Notes under the pieces: generated by a model | What the model was told of the DNA's origin: nothing | The model's input: only the letters and a program-made list of their open reading frames with translations | The model's database searches: none | NCBI GenBank assembly: GCA_965222745.1 | Contig: CBDCUW010000003.1 | Coordinates: 682,001-746,000, forward strand | Length of the DNA: 64,000 nucleotides | Reading direction: 5' to 3' | Source of the DNA: CBDCUW01 sp965222745 | Lineage (GTDB): Bacteria; Planctomycetota; Planctomycetia; Pirellulales; Pirellulaceae | Shown here: positions 54,413 to 63,659 of the stretch, piece after piece | Position numbering within the stretch: position 1 is the first letter of the stretch | How the letters are laid out: the number at the start of each line of letters is the position of its first letter | Position numbers and translations under genes: made by a program

Positions 54413-55295
54413 ATGAAGGTTGTTGATAATGCACACTGGGCCAACGAACAATTCTCGACTTGCCAATTAAGTGACCAGCGACGAACCCAGCGACTGAATG
54501 TGGTGGCCAACAACATGCTTGCCAATCCAGAGAAATCACTTCCCAAGCAGAACAATGATTGGTCCGACCTCAAGGCAGCCTATCGACTATTTGATCGTGA
54601 TGAGGTCAGCTACGAGGCGATCTCTTGCCCACACTGCGAAGGCACAAGAAACACCAAGCCTGGAACTTACCTGCTGATCAGCGACACGACCGACATCGAC
54701 CACTTCACTCACGGTGCAACCGAGAGACTCCCCTCTGCATGCTTGGTAATGGTGTCGGCCGCGGATTACAACAGCACGCATGCATCATGTTTGACTGTGA
54801 CCATCAACAGGTCATCGGACAAGCCGGCGGAATGCTTTACAAGCGAAAGCGTGTGCCCAAAAAAGAGACCCGAAAACAACGGTTGGAACGTTTTCGCGAA
54901 AGTAGCTTGTGGGGAGAGGTTGTCGACCAAGTAGGCGCACCTGCCAAGGGGTGTCAGTGGATTCATGTATTTGATCGCGGCTGAGACAACTTCGAGTCGA
55001 TGTGCCACATCTTGATGAGCTGCTGCGATTTTCTGATCCGAGCGGCCAAACTACACCGAACGGTGGCAGATCAAACGGTGAGCAGGTCTCGGGCGAGCAG
55101 GTCTCGCTGGAAGAAGCCATCGCTGGAGCCGATGTGATTGGTTCGTACGAACTCTTTCAACGCAGTCGTCAGGGCGTCAAAGCTCGAACCGCCAACATTG
55201 AAGTATCGACGACGAGCATCCGTTTCGCCCGGCCCCGCATCTGCAGCAACTGGGTCACCGGAGCAATCGCCTGCAGTGGAGGACTCGCTTGAGCC
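54413..55295 (+). pseudogene. IS4/Tn5-type transposase pseudogene
   Basis: ATG 54413 begins a frame with the Tn5-like N-terminal DNA-binding part (HWANEQFSTCQLSDQRRTQR, then NMLANPEKSLPKQNNDWSDL and KAAYRLFDRDEVS) and the first catalytic region (YLLISDTTDIDHFTHG). Around 54730 the reading must shift frame to continue as GGMLYKRKRVPKKETRKQR and GEVVDQVGAPAKGCQWIHVF, where a TGA at about 54982 interrupts DRG*DNFE. Later pieces lie in a third frame (YELFQRSRQGVKARTANIEV). It is dead, with at least two frameshifts and one nonsense codon. The ~450 bases after it (to 55747) hold only scraps of open frame that I cannot assign. Confidence 0.7.
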
Positions 55296-55747
55296 GCCAG
55301 TGGAATCTGACGCATCGGAACTGGGCTGCCCGCACGGCGGCAGCCAGCGAACGAGGCTGATCGAAACGACCGTCAAGCGATCATGGAGAGAGCTGTTTTG
55401 GCGCGAGAGCGAAACGTGTCCTTGGTGGTACGCTGAGCGTCAGCGGGAGGATCATCGCCGCTTTTGGACGGCGGAGTATGGTGAGGATTTTTGGATTGGT
55501 ACCTGGAAACGCAGGTAAGAAGGTGCAAAGGAAAGTGAGCCCCACCGCCTCTCCCACGGCAGCTATCTCTCTTCGACATGGCGTGGGAATATCAGTTCGA
55601 GATAGAATCGTACTGACCCATCGCAGCAGGTCGATCTACACCCCGACTCGGCTCAACTGGAGCCGACAAAGTTCAACGCGCGATCTATGCGTGCATGTCC
55701 TATACTCGCATAGATCGCAATGCGTTCGCCATCTCAGGATTTCCTCG

Positions 55748-57325
55748 ATGCACAAGATAGCTTTTCTCGCTCCGTTTCTCGGTCTCTGTCAGTTTGCAAT
55801 CGCGACGGTGGCGCACGCTCAACTCGACGACACGAAGGTCGAGTGGCTACGCGATATTGACGAAGCTCGTATGGTTGCGGCTGACTCGGAACGCGACGTT
55901 TTTGTTCTATTCACGGGACGAGGTTGGTGCCAACCGTGTGAAATGCTGGATCAACTTCTGTTTCACGATGCTGAATTTGTTTCTCGCCTTCAAGAACTTT
56001 GCGTACTGGTTGAACTCGATTTCAATTTTGGGGACTCAAACTCAGAGAAGGTTCGCGAGGCTCGTTGCCGTAATTGGGCTAAGCGCTACTTGGTGCTCGG
56101 TTATCCGACCATGGTTTTCATGGATTCGAACGGGCAGCCATTCTTTGTTGCTCAGTATCCTGACGGCGAACCGGCAGATTTCATGACTCGCATCGAACAG
56201 GCAATTAACCAAAAAGGACAACGAGATGAGCACTTCGCACTTGCACAGTCTTCTGAAGGGTCCGAACGGGCCCAGCACTTACATGCCGGAATTTCAGCCG
56301 TCTCCAAACAACTAACCAACATCGAAGAGCGGCACGATGACCCTCTTTTAACCTACTACGCCAATGAAGTTGTCGCGATCATGACAACTCAGTCGAACGA
56401 TCGAGATTTATCTGAAATCCACGAGTTCTACCGCGAACGAAGCATCGCCCGCGATGACTGGCTGCGCAAAAATCGTTTCTGGGAAACGATCGCGGAATTG
56501 CGGAAATCATCCAGTTTCGAAAAAGGTATCGACTTGCTTCAACGCGAGTTGGAAACCGCATCCTCCGATGAGCATGAACTCAGTCTTTTGTACTCGTTGG
56601 TTGACTTTCTCACTTCTGCAAAACGGTTCGACGACGCAATCTCGCGGATCGACGAAAAGCTTGCTCAGCCAGATCTTGATGAGCGAACTTCTCGGCGGCT
56701 TTGGGACCGTAAGGTCAAGATTCTCTTCTACCACGCCGACCGAAAAGGCGATGCTTACGATGCAATCGAACAGTGGATTGCAACTTGTGATCGTGATGGC
56801 CGGGCGATGTTGAATGCGCTTGAACTCAAAGGGATGATGCTGTATCGCGAGAAACCCGCGTCGTCCGAGGCTATCAATGCGTGGAATGCGTTTCGCGACG
56901 CAGCAGAGCCCGACACATTCGAGTACCTAACCGCTAATGCATATCTTGCACGTTGCGAACATGCAGTTGGTAATTCCGGGCACGCCGCAGAACTCTGGGA
57001 CGAAATTCTCTCCGTGCTTAAACGCCAACGCGATGGCGAGGTCGATATTCGGTGGCCTTGGAGTTGGGACGCTGCCCCAGGATGCATGATCCAAGCGGCT
57101 GAAGTACACGCTGCAGCGAACAATCTCAACGCGGCTCGAGAACTGCTGAACCGAGCTGAAGCAGAGATCGAACGAAAAGCACAGTCGAATAGGGAGAGCA
57201 ACCAGCGTAATGTCGATGCGCTTCGTAAGAGCCTTGAAGCGGCTCGAGAGTCGCTTGCGGCAAACGCGAAAAGCGATGGCGAACCAAGCGATGAACGTGC
57301 GGAGTGGCAAGGTCCGATTGACTAG
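55748..57325 (+). CDS. exported thioredoxin-fold protein with helical repeats
   Basis: ATG 55748 follows AGGA by eight bases; the longer reading back to 55478 runs into pseudogene sequence. The 525-residue product has a signal peptide (APFLGLCQFAIATVAHAQL), then a thioredoxin-like domain (~30-150) with a CxxC active site in FTGRGWCQPCEMLDQLL and the cis-Pro region LGYPTMVFMDSNGQPF. Residues ~170-525 are helical, TPR-like (LVDFLTSAKRFDDAISRIDE), with a charged end. It may reduce or isomerise disulfides in the periplasm. It sits inside the decayed mobile region yet is intact. Confidence 0.82.
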   Translation: MHKIAFLAPFLGLCQFAIATVAHAQLDDTKVEWLRDIDEARMVAADSERDVFVLFTGRGWCQPCEMLDQLLFHDAEFVSRLQELCVLVELDFNFGDSNSEKVREARCRNWAKRYLVLGYPTMVFMDSNGQPFFVAQYPDGEPADFMTRIEQAINQKGQRDEHFALAQSSEGSERAQHLHAGISAVSKQLTNIEERHDDPLLTYYANEVVAIMTTQSNDRDLSEIHEFYRERSIARDDWLRKNRFWETIAELRKSSSFEKGIDLLQRELETASSDEHELSLLYSLVDFLTSAKRFDDAISRIDEKLAQPDLDERTSRRLWDRKVKILFYHADRKGDAYDAIEQWIATCDRDGRAMLNALELKGMMLYREKPASSEAINAWNAFRDAAEPDTFEYLTANAYLARCEHAVGNSGHAAELWDEILSVLKRQRDGEVDIRWPWSWDAAPGCMIQAAEVHAAANNLNAARELLNRAEAEIERKAQSNRESNQRNVDALRKSLEAARESLAANAKSDGEPSDERAEWQGPID

Positions 57326-57352
57326 CGGGTGGGAGCCCCGCCTGAGTAAGTG

Positions 57353-57517
57353 CTAGCCACACGCCCAGTATCGAGTGTTGCAGCATTCGTATAAGGAGAC
57401 CTCCGCGAAGTATTCGCGCTTAGTGGGCGTAGTGACGAACTTGCTTTTTCGAGTCTTGGCGTTAAAGCAGCAGGCGACGGAGTTGAACTTGCCGAGGTCT
57501 AGTGCGAGAATCTTCAT
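57353..57517 (-). pseudogene. IS110-family transposase, N-terminal fragment
   Basis: A 54-residue reading on the minus strand from ATG 57517: MKILALDLGKFNSVACCFN followed by TRKSKFVTTPTKREYFAEV. This is the usual start of IS110-type DEDD transposases, with the first Asp in LDLGK. The match ends near 57395 and the frame then runs into unrelated sequence and stops at 57353. The rest of the element is missing. Confidence 0.7.
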
Positions 57518-57738
57518 ATGACATTCGTCCTTGTGTTTGGTGGGTGGTTTGAATGTGACAGGCAGTTACATGCTGCTCAGATCACGGGTCCGAGTCGCCA
57601 GTTTCTTAACGAATGACTCCCACCCATCAAACCTCGGACTTACATGGATTCTTTCGCCGACACAAGGAATGATCCTGTTATGGTTAAAATCTAATCGTGA
57701 GCCCCGACAAATGGGATTGCTGTAGAACTCCGCATCAG

Positions 57739-58254
57739 ATGACGGAGACTCTAAGACGCAGTGGCTGCTTCGGAAAACTCTTGGACTTTTCGATCGCCTG
57801 TTGCTCTCGGATTCGAGATCAACTGCCTTCGGAAACCGCTTTCGATATCCTGGATCAGTTGGAACTGGGGTGTGGTGATGGGACTCTCAGGAAGCGAATC
57901 GTTGAGCGGGAGCCAACGTTGCGACAGGAACTGGACTACTTCCATGGCCGAATGGCGGTGGGACGTCACGAAACTCCTGGACATTCGCTGCGCGCGGCAA
58001 ACGACTACAACTCTCTGAACGCGTTGATCACAACAATTGAGAGCTTTCGCGATCCGACTGGGGGTGGAGAATCGGTTGTTTCACAAATGGTTGCAGATGT
58101 CGTTGCCACTAGAGCCATGCTCTTGGCGGATCACGTCGGCGAAACGAATCTGGACGTTTTTCACGCTTCCTATGATGGCTATTTTCGCTTAGAGCTTGAA
58201 CAGCACTGTAATTTGTTGCGGAAGATACAGCCGCTGCCTCCCTTAAATTCATAA
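57739..58254 (+). CDS. hypothetical protein in the mobile region
   Basis: 171 residues from ATG 57739; a GTG at 57697 is in frame but weaker. The sequence (FDILDQLELGCGDGTLRKRI, ELDYFHGRMAVGRHETPGHS, DVFHASYDGYFRLELEQHCN) is mostly helical, soluble and unlike any family I know. Gene-free DNA of ~220 bases separates it from the IS110 fragment. It may be a cargo gene of the island. Confidence 0.5.
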   Translation: MTETLRRSGCFGKLLDFSIACCSRIRDQLPSETAFDILDQLELGCGDGTLRKRIVEREPTLRQELDYFHGRMAVGRHETPGHSLRAANDYNSLNALITTIESFRDPTGGGESVVSQMVADVVATRAMLLADHVGETNLDVFHASYDGYFRLELEQHCNLLRKIQPLPPLNS

Positions 58255-58372
58255 CCATTGATCCATAGCCGTCGTTGCCATCATAATCTGGAAGCGATTT
58301 TCGACGTGTCTGATGTTATGTGCATGCATGGCATGGAGTTCTCGACCCAATCACTCTCATGCCGGAAGGCCC

Positions 58373-58739
58373 ATGACGGTTGACCCGACCAAGCAACTTC
58401 AAGACTTGATCAAGCACGCCGGTTATCTTGCAGCTTCGTACAAATCCACGGGTATCGAAATTGACCATTTGCTGTTGGCGTTGCCCCTCTGAACGACTAC
58501 ACGAGCGTGGCATTACATTTGAATATTCGCAAACTCTTGTTCCGATTCTTTTGCAACAGCTAGATCCACTTGATGACCGCATTGATGCTCAACAACTTGA
58601 TCACCTATTTCACAGGCTGGTCGCCGAGCCGCTGATGGATTCGATGCTTGCCAATTCCATACGTTCGGGCTACCATATTCAGGCCGAGTTTTCTGGCACG
58701 CGAGCCAAGTTTTCAATCACTCATGCGTCACCACAATAA
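58373..58739 (+). pseudogene. Clp-like fragment with a frameshift
   Basis: ATG 58373 follows GGAAGG. The first frame reads KQLQDLIKHAGYLAASYKST then GIEIDHLLLAL, close to the repeat of Clp N-terminal domains, and stops at 58489-58491. Shifting frame at about 58488 continues SERLHERGITFEYSQTLVPI and ends with PLMDSMLANSIRSGYHIQAE, which resembles the last segment of ClpB/ClpA proteins. No AAA+ modules lie between, so it is either a shrunken Clp-like gene broken by one frameshift or a deletion relic. Confidence 0.5.
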
Positions 58740-58741
58740 CG

Positions 58742-59032
58742 ATGCCGATCTACCAGGGGTACGGCCCATTCCCAATAACAGTATCGGATCGCTCCTTTTC
58801 TTACTCCTTCACGGAGACCGGGCCATCGTTCTCTGATTTTGATATCGAATCGGAAGACGGCGGGCTAATGATTGAGGCCCGCGGTGACTCACTTGCAATA
58901 TGGGGAAAGGACTTCCCGAGTACATCGCAAAGACGTCCACTACGCGTCGTGTACACGTTCGAGGGTGCAATACGGTCACCGGAAGGCGCCGTTCGCAAAG
59001 TTATTGACTTTTGCAATGCTCGCACAACCTAG
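58742..59032 (+). CDS. small hypothetical protein
   Basis: 96 residues starting MPIYQGYGPFPITVSDRSF, two bases after the Clp-like frame ends and overlapping the GyrB-like frame by 22 bases. The content is mostly beta (GLMIEARGDSLAIWGKDF) with a helical end (AVRKVIDFCNA). No family recognised. Tight packing with its neighbours suggests one transcript. Confidence 0.5.
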   Translation: MPIYQGYGPFPITVSDRSFSYSFTETGPSFSDFDIESEDGGLMIEARGDSLAIWGKDFPSTSQRRPLRVVYTFEGAIRSPEGAVRKVIDFCNARTT

Positions 59033-59513
59033 CACCTCTTAGTTTCCAAGCTGACATTGAGCATATTCGGAAGCGTCCCAAGATGTACTTCGGCGCCGTT
59101 GACGCCTCGATGCTGATTCGCGGTACGCTTCAGTGGGGGATCGAGCACTCAACGATCTGCGCAACCGAAATCGTCGTTGAGCAAATCGGCGAACTCACAA
59201 TGACCTTTGCGGAAAACACTGCTGGCCCTTGTACGTCGCACTTGTTCGCACACCTTGATCAAGCCGAACGCGTTGCACCCTGGCGAACAACCCGAGTAGG
59301 CAGGGGTCTGCCGGTGCGTCGCGCAGTCCTCTGGGCTGCCGCCAGCACGAGGGCGTTTGTCGAACTTCTCGTAGACAACAAATGCTACTCACAATCGTAC
59401 GAGAACGGTGTTGCTGTCGGTGTCCCAGCAACGTCGCAACAAGAGACTAATCGGATTCACGTCGTCCTTGACCCTGAGCTGTTTGCGACCACTGCAATCG
59501 ACCTGTCGTCACT
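59011..59513 (+). pseudogene. GyrB-like (GHKL) protein truncated by recombinase sequence
   Basis: From TTG 59011 the frame reads DIEHIRKRPKMYFGAVDASM, a clear relative of the GyrB/ParE start, then IVVEQIGELTMTFAENTAGP and IHVVLDPELFATTAIDLSSL, the end of the ATPase half. The usual Asn-containing DNSxDEA box is replaced by QWGIEHSTICA, so ATP binding is doubtful. At ~59513 the homology stops where recombinase sequence begins on the other strand; the open frame runs on to 59586. The transducer and later domains are missing. Confidence 0.6.
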
Positions 59514-59731
59514 CGCATCTTGGTATTCCGGAACCAATCGCCGATGCCTGGCGTTGGCATTCGGAGACTTGCCAGATCGTCGATGATCGCTTTTTCCAGA
59601 TCGGCCGCTCGCCAGCGGACACGGGGATGGTCGTCGCCGGGATCGTTGTTGGCGCAGCGATAGTAGGTGTGCTCACGAACGTTGCCGCCTTTCAGTTTTC
59701 GGCGGATCGTTTCACCAGTGATGCCCTGGCC
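59513..59731 (-). pseudogene. serine recombinase zinc-ribbon fragment
   Basis: About 73 residues on the minus strand match the zinc-ribbon region of serine recombinases: CGQGITGETIRRKLKGG, VREHTYYRCANNDPGDDHPR, VRWRAADLEKAIIDDLASLR and a final GIGDWFRN. This is the same region that is deleted from the remnant next to tRNA-Pro at 53.8-54.4 kb. Both edges are abrupt, with a GyrB-like gene on one side and a hypothetical gene on the other. Confidence 0.7.
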
Positions 59732-60290
59732 GCAGAAGGCGATGCAATACGAAGTACTGGTCGTCCATAGGAACATGACGGCCGTACTTGGCCGACTCGC
59801 GTTCGGACGCCTCACGGAGCGGACGTAGAAAATCCACGTAACGACACCCAAGCGCCAAACACATCGTGGCGTACGGCACAAACGACTCGCATTGCTCAAA
59901 ATGCTCAGCTGCCGCGTCAACGTCAGCCTGCATCCAGCGATCCGATCCGGCGAGCGAAACTCCTTCAGTCTCTACCAACATTTCAAGGGATGCCGGTCTG
60001 CACGCGTAACCTCTTGAACGTAGGTGATTTGCGGCCTGCACGGTCGACATCGGGAACATTTCAGACGCATGTTTCTGCGCTGCGATGTCAAATACTCGGT
60101 GCGCACTTTCCTGCGGCCGCAGCTTCACGTCCACATATTCCTCGAACGTCAATCCAATAGTCGTTCTAATACTCCTTTTAAGTACACAAGGAAACGTCTT
60201 CTCTTGCCCCCTTTGTTCCGGGCCGCATTCGATTTCGTAGCGCAAGAGCGGAGGTATTTCTAAAAATTCTGGTCTCATCCGCTCGGTCAT
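59712..60290 (-). CDS. hypothetical protein, probably truncated at its C-terminus
   Basis: 192 residues from ATG 60290: MTERMRPEFLEIPPLLRYE, then IGLTFEEYVDVKLRPQESAH and EMLVETEGVSLAGSDRWMQA. The last ~10 residues (LLRPGHHW) are read from the recombinase fragment in another frame, so the natural end has been lost. No family recognised; it may have been an accessory gene carried with the recombinase. Confidence 0.55.
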   Translation of the reverse strand: MTERMRPEFLEIPPLLRYEIECGPEQRGQEKTFPCVLKRSIRTTIGLTFEEYVDVKLRPQESAHRVFDIAAQKHASEMFPMSTVQAANHLRSRGYACRPASLEMLVETEGVSLAGSDRWMQADVDAAAEHFEQCESFVPYATMCLALGCRYVDFLRPLREASERESAKYGRHVPMDDQYFVLHRLLRPGHHW

Positions 60291-60406
60291 CGTTATCCCA
60301 ACGGCAAACGTTTAAAGTTGCCGGGGGTTTCGCGATTAACGCTGATGGTTGCAATGGCCTAAATCACGCTGTCACCGCAGAATCTCGGCCTAAACGGAAA
60401 ATGAGA

Positions 60407-62542
60407 TTACTCCGATTCGGCCGACCGCTCCTCAGCGATCTCCACCAGGACTGTGGCTCGCAGTTGATCAACGAGTTCCTGATCGACTTTCACACGCGCA
60501 ACGGCACGCTCAACCTTCGACCAATGGTCGTTGGGTTCTCGAGCGAACGCGATGTTCTCTTGGAAATGCCGCTCTGCTTCCGCACTCACGGCAGGTGCGA
60601 AAATCAGATACAGAATGGTCACTACGACAGACAATGTGAGACACGCGCGTCCTTGCGAACGAGTCCATACTCCTAGAAAGTTGCGGAATGTCGGACGAAC
60701 TACTCCGGTTTTCGCGTGATAACGACGTAGATTGAAACGCAACAGGAAAGCGACGATCGCGGCCCAAACCGCGACCGTCAGATATTGACCGTAATAAGCA
60801 GTCCATTGAAGGACAGCCCAAAGCCAGATTGCGCGAGGGCTAAAGGCGTTCTCCAGGCTCTTGGCATCCAAACCCTCCCAGCCACGCGCCGGGATAGACA
60901 AATCAAACGGAAGCTGGGTGAATGACTCCGCGTTGGGGCGTGCTACGGCAACAATTCCAAACAGGACGCTGAAACCAAACACGCACATCAGCATGGCGCG
61001 GAGGCTGAATTTGAAGGCCCGACGACGTAGCCAGGTCCATGCGACCCACGAAACCACCGCGATCGGAGAAACGATAACCAGAATGGTTAGCACCCAGGCT
61101 TGGATCGCAGGCGCGACAATCTTGGACGGTGCCAAGCCGAAGACGACGACTGTGCACATGAAAGCAGCGACAAGGGAGAGGAGCTGCCCGACTACGCCAA
61201 TCTTTGGAAGATCACGATCGCTGCCAATTCGTGATAACCCGATCGCCAATAAGCCGACCAAAATCAAGATGACCACCAGGGAAGGAGATATCCCAACAAC
61301 GAGTGCAGAGAGCACTGTGGAGGGGCTTCCCGTAATCGTTATCCCTGTCCGCCGCTGCGGGCGGTTCTTCGCCAACTCTCGTGCCGCCTGCTCAACAACC
61401 TTCTTCGTTAGTCGCGCGTTCTCCTCCAAGACCGCGATCTCTTCAATCTCTTCGGCCGAGAACAACTCCTTGTGTTTGCTTACAAGCGTGTTCATTTGAT
61501 AGGTAGTGGAGACGCGGAGAGCAATCGCGATGTTGTCGTACTCTGCCGAAGCTCCGACACCTGTGAACTGGTCGAGCAGGCGAAGATTCTCACGCTGCAT
61601 AGCCAGGGCTTTTCGAATATCGCTCTCAGCCGCCACAGCGTCTGCGCGGTAACCGTGCCAGCGCCAAACGCTTCGAAGTAACAACGAACGTCGCATGTGA
61701 ATGAAACGGCTATTTACGATCTTTTCGTGGTCCGTAATTGGGACGGCCGACTCGCTGAGGAATCTCTCGACAGCTGAAAACCCCGCATCACCGACTGCGA
61801 GAATTGGTTTCTTCTGTCCCTGCTCGAAATGACTTATTCCGCGATCGAATCGCTCCGCATGGTTCACGACGAGTCGCTCATTCATGCCTTGGAAATCGAC
61901 CTCCGCACTCGATTCCCAGTAGAAGTGGGCAGCCAAGTAATCGTAAAGCGCATTGTCGGGATCATGCTGCGAGGCCTCTTGCAAGATTTCGAGCCAATTG
62001 TCAGCGCGGGGTGAATCGTCGTACGAGTGCATGGAATAGCGCCATAGCATTAGTGCACGCAATCGCCACCAATCGACGTTATCTGGATCGATCTCTGTCG
62101 CATTTGCTGCTAACTCAAGACATCTTGCCTTGCATTCTACTTCGAAGGCATCCTCGGCGGCTCTGAGCCCTTCCTTGTCCAACTCAGGGAACGCCCCGAA
62201 TCCGGGAATGGTCTCGATCCTCTTTAGATACTTACCGACGTACTCCTGGCCAGGGCTATCGAGCACGAGCGCTGCGCCCATCGTCAATTCGGCGTCACTA
62301 CCATCGCGAGACAGGGTCCGAACGATTTCGTGGAGCCACCATCGAGCTTGCGTTGTGGGCTCTTGCGAGTGGATTGGCGTGCGAGTGCCAACCACCAAGC
62401 CCCATGTCGCGTCTCTCCACTGAAGGCGCAACGTTTCGAGGCCAGTTTCCGTTCTCGATGCGTTCCAAAGCAATCGACACGTCAAACCCACCAAGAGAAG
62501 GAGGGTGCAGATCCAGAACGTATACTTGGCAGCTCGTATCAC
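60407..62542 (-). CDS. large multi-span membrane protein, TPR-like N-terminal half
   Basis: 711 residues. One span at the start (TFWICTLLLLVGLTCRLLW), then ~350 soluble, helical residues with TPR-like units (CLELAANATEIDPDNVDWWR, YDYLAAHFYWESSAEVD). From ~residue 420 come about six more spans (SPSLVVILILVGLLAIGLSR, LLSLVAAFMCTVVVFGLAP, AWVLTILVIVSPIAVVSWVA, LRAMLMCVFGFSVLFGIVAV, YLTVAVWAAIVAFLL, LTLSVVVTILYLIFAPA). It ends in a charged helix (VEIAEERSAESE). No family is recognised. It appears to lie just outside the decayed island. Confidence 0.8.
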   Translation of the reverse strand: MIRAAKYTFWICTLLLLVGLTCRLLWNASRTETGLETLRLQWRDATWGLVVGTRTPIHSQEPTTQARWWLHEIVRTLSRDGSDAELTMGAALVLDSPGQEYVGKYLKRIETIPGFGAFPELDKEGLRAAEDAFEVECKARCLELAANATEIDPDNVDWWRLRALMLWRYSMHSYDDSPRADNWLEILQEASQHDPDNALYDYLAAHFYWESSAEVDFQGMNERLVVNHAERFDRGISHFEQGQKKPILAVGDAGFSAVERFLSESAVPITDHEKIVNSRFIHMRRSLLLRSVWRWHGYRADAVAAESDIRKALAMQRENLRLLDQFTGVGASAEYDNIAIALRVSTTYQMNTLVSKHKELFSAEEIEEIAVLEENARLTKKVVEQAARELAKNRPQRRTGITITGSPSTVLSALVVGISPSLVVILILVGLLAIGLSRIGSDRDLPKIGVVGQLLSLVAAFMCTVVVFGLAPSKIVAPAIQAWVLTILVIVSPIAVVSWVAWTWLRRRAFKFSLRAMLMCVFGFSVLFGIVAVARPNAESFTQLPFDLSIPARGWEGLDAKSLENAFSPRAIWLWAVLQWTAYYGQYLTVAVWAAIVAFLLRFNLRRYHAKTGVVRPTFRNFLGVWTRSQGRACLTLSVVVTILYLIFAPAVSAEAERHFQENIAFAREPNDHWSKVERAVARVKVDQELVDQLRATVLVEIAEERSAESE

Positions 62543-63302
62543 AGAATGACGGTCCCAAACGGTGTAGTGCTCAGTGGGACCGCTTGATCGTCGGTTGTTG
62601 CCCGAACGGCAGGCCCCAACCGTTCATTCTATCGTTCGACGGCTGCCGACCGTAGTAATGCCTCAGGATCAGTCTGAGAGTGGCAGTCGTGATCGACCCA
62701 AGGGGACGAGTAGTCCTCTATCTCGTTGAGTTGACAGTCCAGCCAGCCGCAGCACGATCAGCATCGCCCAAGCGACGGCGAACTCACGGCGACGACGCCT
62801 GCGGATGTTTTCGGAGAATCAAACCGACGTCGCATCCAGTATGGTCCGCCCGCAAGGCCCAGCGGCCACTCTATCCAAAGTCGACGCCACGTACCGGCTT
62901 ACCAACTCTCGAATTGGTTCAAACGAAGGACAGTCGCGGTCTCCTTTCAACTCTCACCTTTCTTCTTTTCCTCCTTTCTTCTTTTTCCCTTACCCCTCAA
63001 CTCTCCACCACCTCCTCGTGGCAACGAAGTAGGGCCGGTTCCACCGGCCACAGTATTCTTGGCCGGTGGAGCCGGCCCTACCGATCTACCGATCGGTGCA
63101 GACATTCACGCATCTTTGCGTGAGCGTCGCGCGCAAATCGAATCGCAGCAAAATGACGCAACCGGCGAAGAGTTGCAGAAAGTAGAAAGCAGAAAACGGA
63201 GTCGTTACGATTCAAAAGCGTACAGCATTCGTGGCGGCGTTCCCGACAACTCGGTTTTGCGTCGCCAAAGTTCAACCGTCAACAGGATTGGAGGCTCACT
63301 GC
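62543..63302. other. gene-free region with pyrimidine tract and hairpins
   Basis: About 760 bases with no supported gene. It contains a C/T tract (~62940-63010), the long inverted repeat at 63029-63081, and a small hairpin with arms TCACGCA/TGCGTGA (~63106-63123). GGAGG at 63290-63294 belongs to the next gene. Confidence 0.5.
63029..63081. repeat. GTAGGGCCGG...CTAC inverted repeat
   Basis: Left arm GTAGGGCCGGTTCCACCGGC and its complement ending GCCGGCCCTAC pair over 22 bases with one mismatch around a 9-base centre (CAGTATTCT). It shares the GTAG/CTAC borders of the other repeats but has a different core. Confidence 0.85.
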
Positions 63303-63659
63303 ATGCCTGCGACAACCCCTATGGTCAGCATTGTCCTTTTTGCTATTGCGGCGATGCTGGGTGCGATCGGTCAATACCTATACAAGAGTGGCGCGGAGGT
63401 GGCGGGGGGATCGCTGATGAGCTATGTCGCCAACATTCGATTGTTGGGTGGCGTTGTCTGTTACATTTCTGTGATGGTATTATTCGTGGCCGCATTCAAG
63501 AGAGGCGGTTCGCTGACCGTCTTGTACCCGGTTTACGCAAGTACGTTCATCTGGGCGGCGTTGATCGCTTGGCGCGTCTACGATACACCGATCAAATCCG
63601 TGAACGTTGCCGGCATGTTGCTGCTCGTGTTGGGCATGTATCTGATGGGAAAATCTTGA
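63303..63659 (+). CDS. small EamA/SMR-like membrane protein
   Basis: ATG 63303, with GGAGG eight bases upstream, gives 118 residues with four membrane spans: SIVLFAIAAMLGAIGQYLY, LLGGVVCYISVMVLFVAAF, TVLYPVYASTFIWAALIAW and VNVAGMLLLVLGMYLMG. The pattern fits the half-size DMT/EamA transporters (SMR or ArnE/F-type flippase subunits). The stop overlaps the next gene in TGATG, so it is co-translated with a phospholipid-type enzyme and may move a lipid or its headgroup. Confidence 0.82.
   Translation: MPATTPMVSIVLFAIAAMLGAIGQYLYKSGAEVAGGSLMSYVANIRLLGGVVCYISVMVLFVAAFKRGGSLTVLYPVYASTFIWAALIAWRVYDTPIKSVNVAGMLLLVLGMYLMGKS

Noticed and set aside
55138..55518. 126-residue frame between the transposase pseudogene and the thioredoxin gene
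   Set aside because: Its first part overlaps transposase relic sequence in another frame. The end (CPWWYAERQREDHRRFW) is unusual, but I can assign neither a start nor a family.
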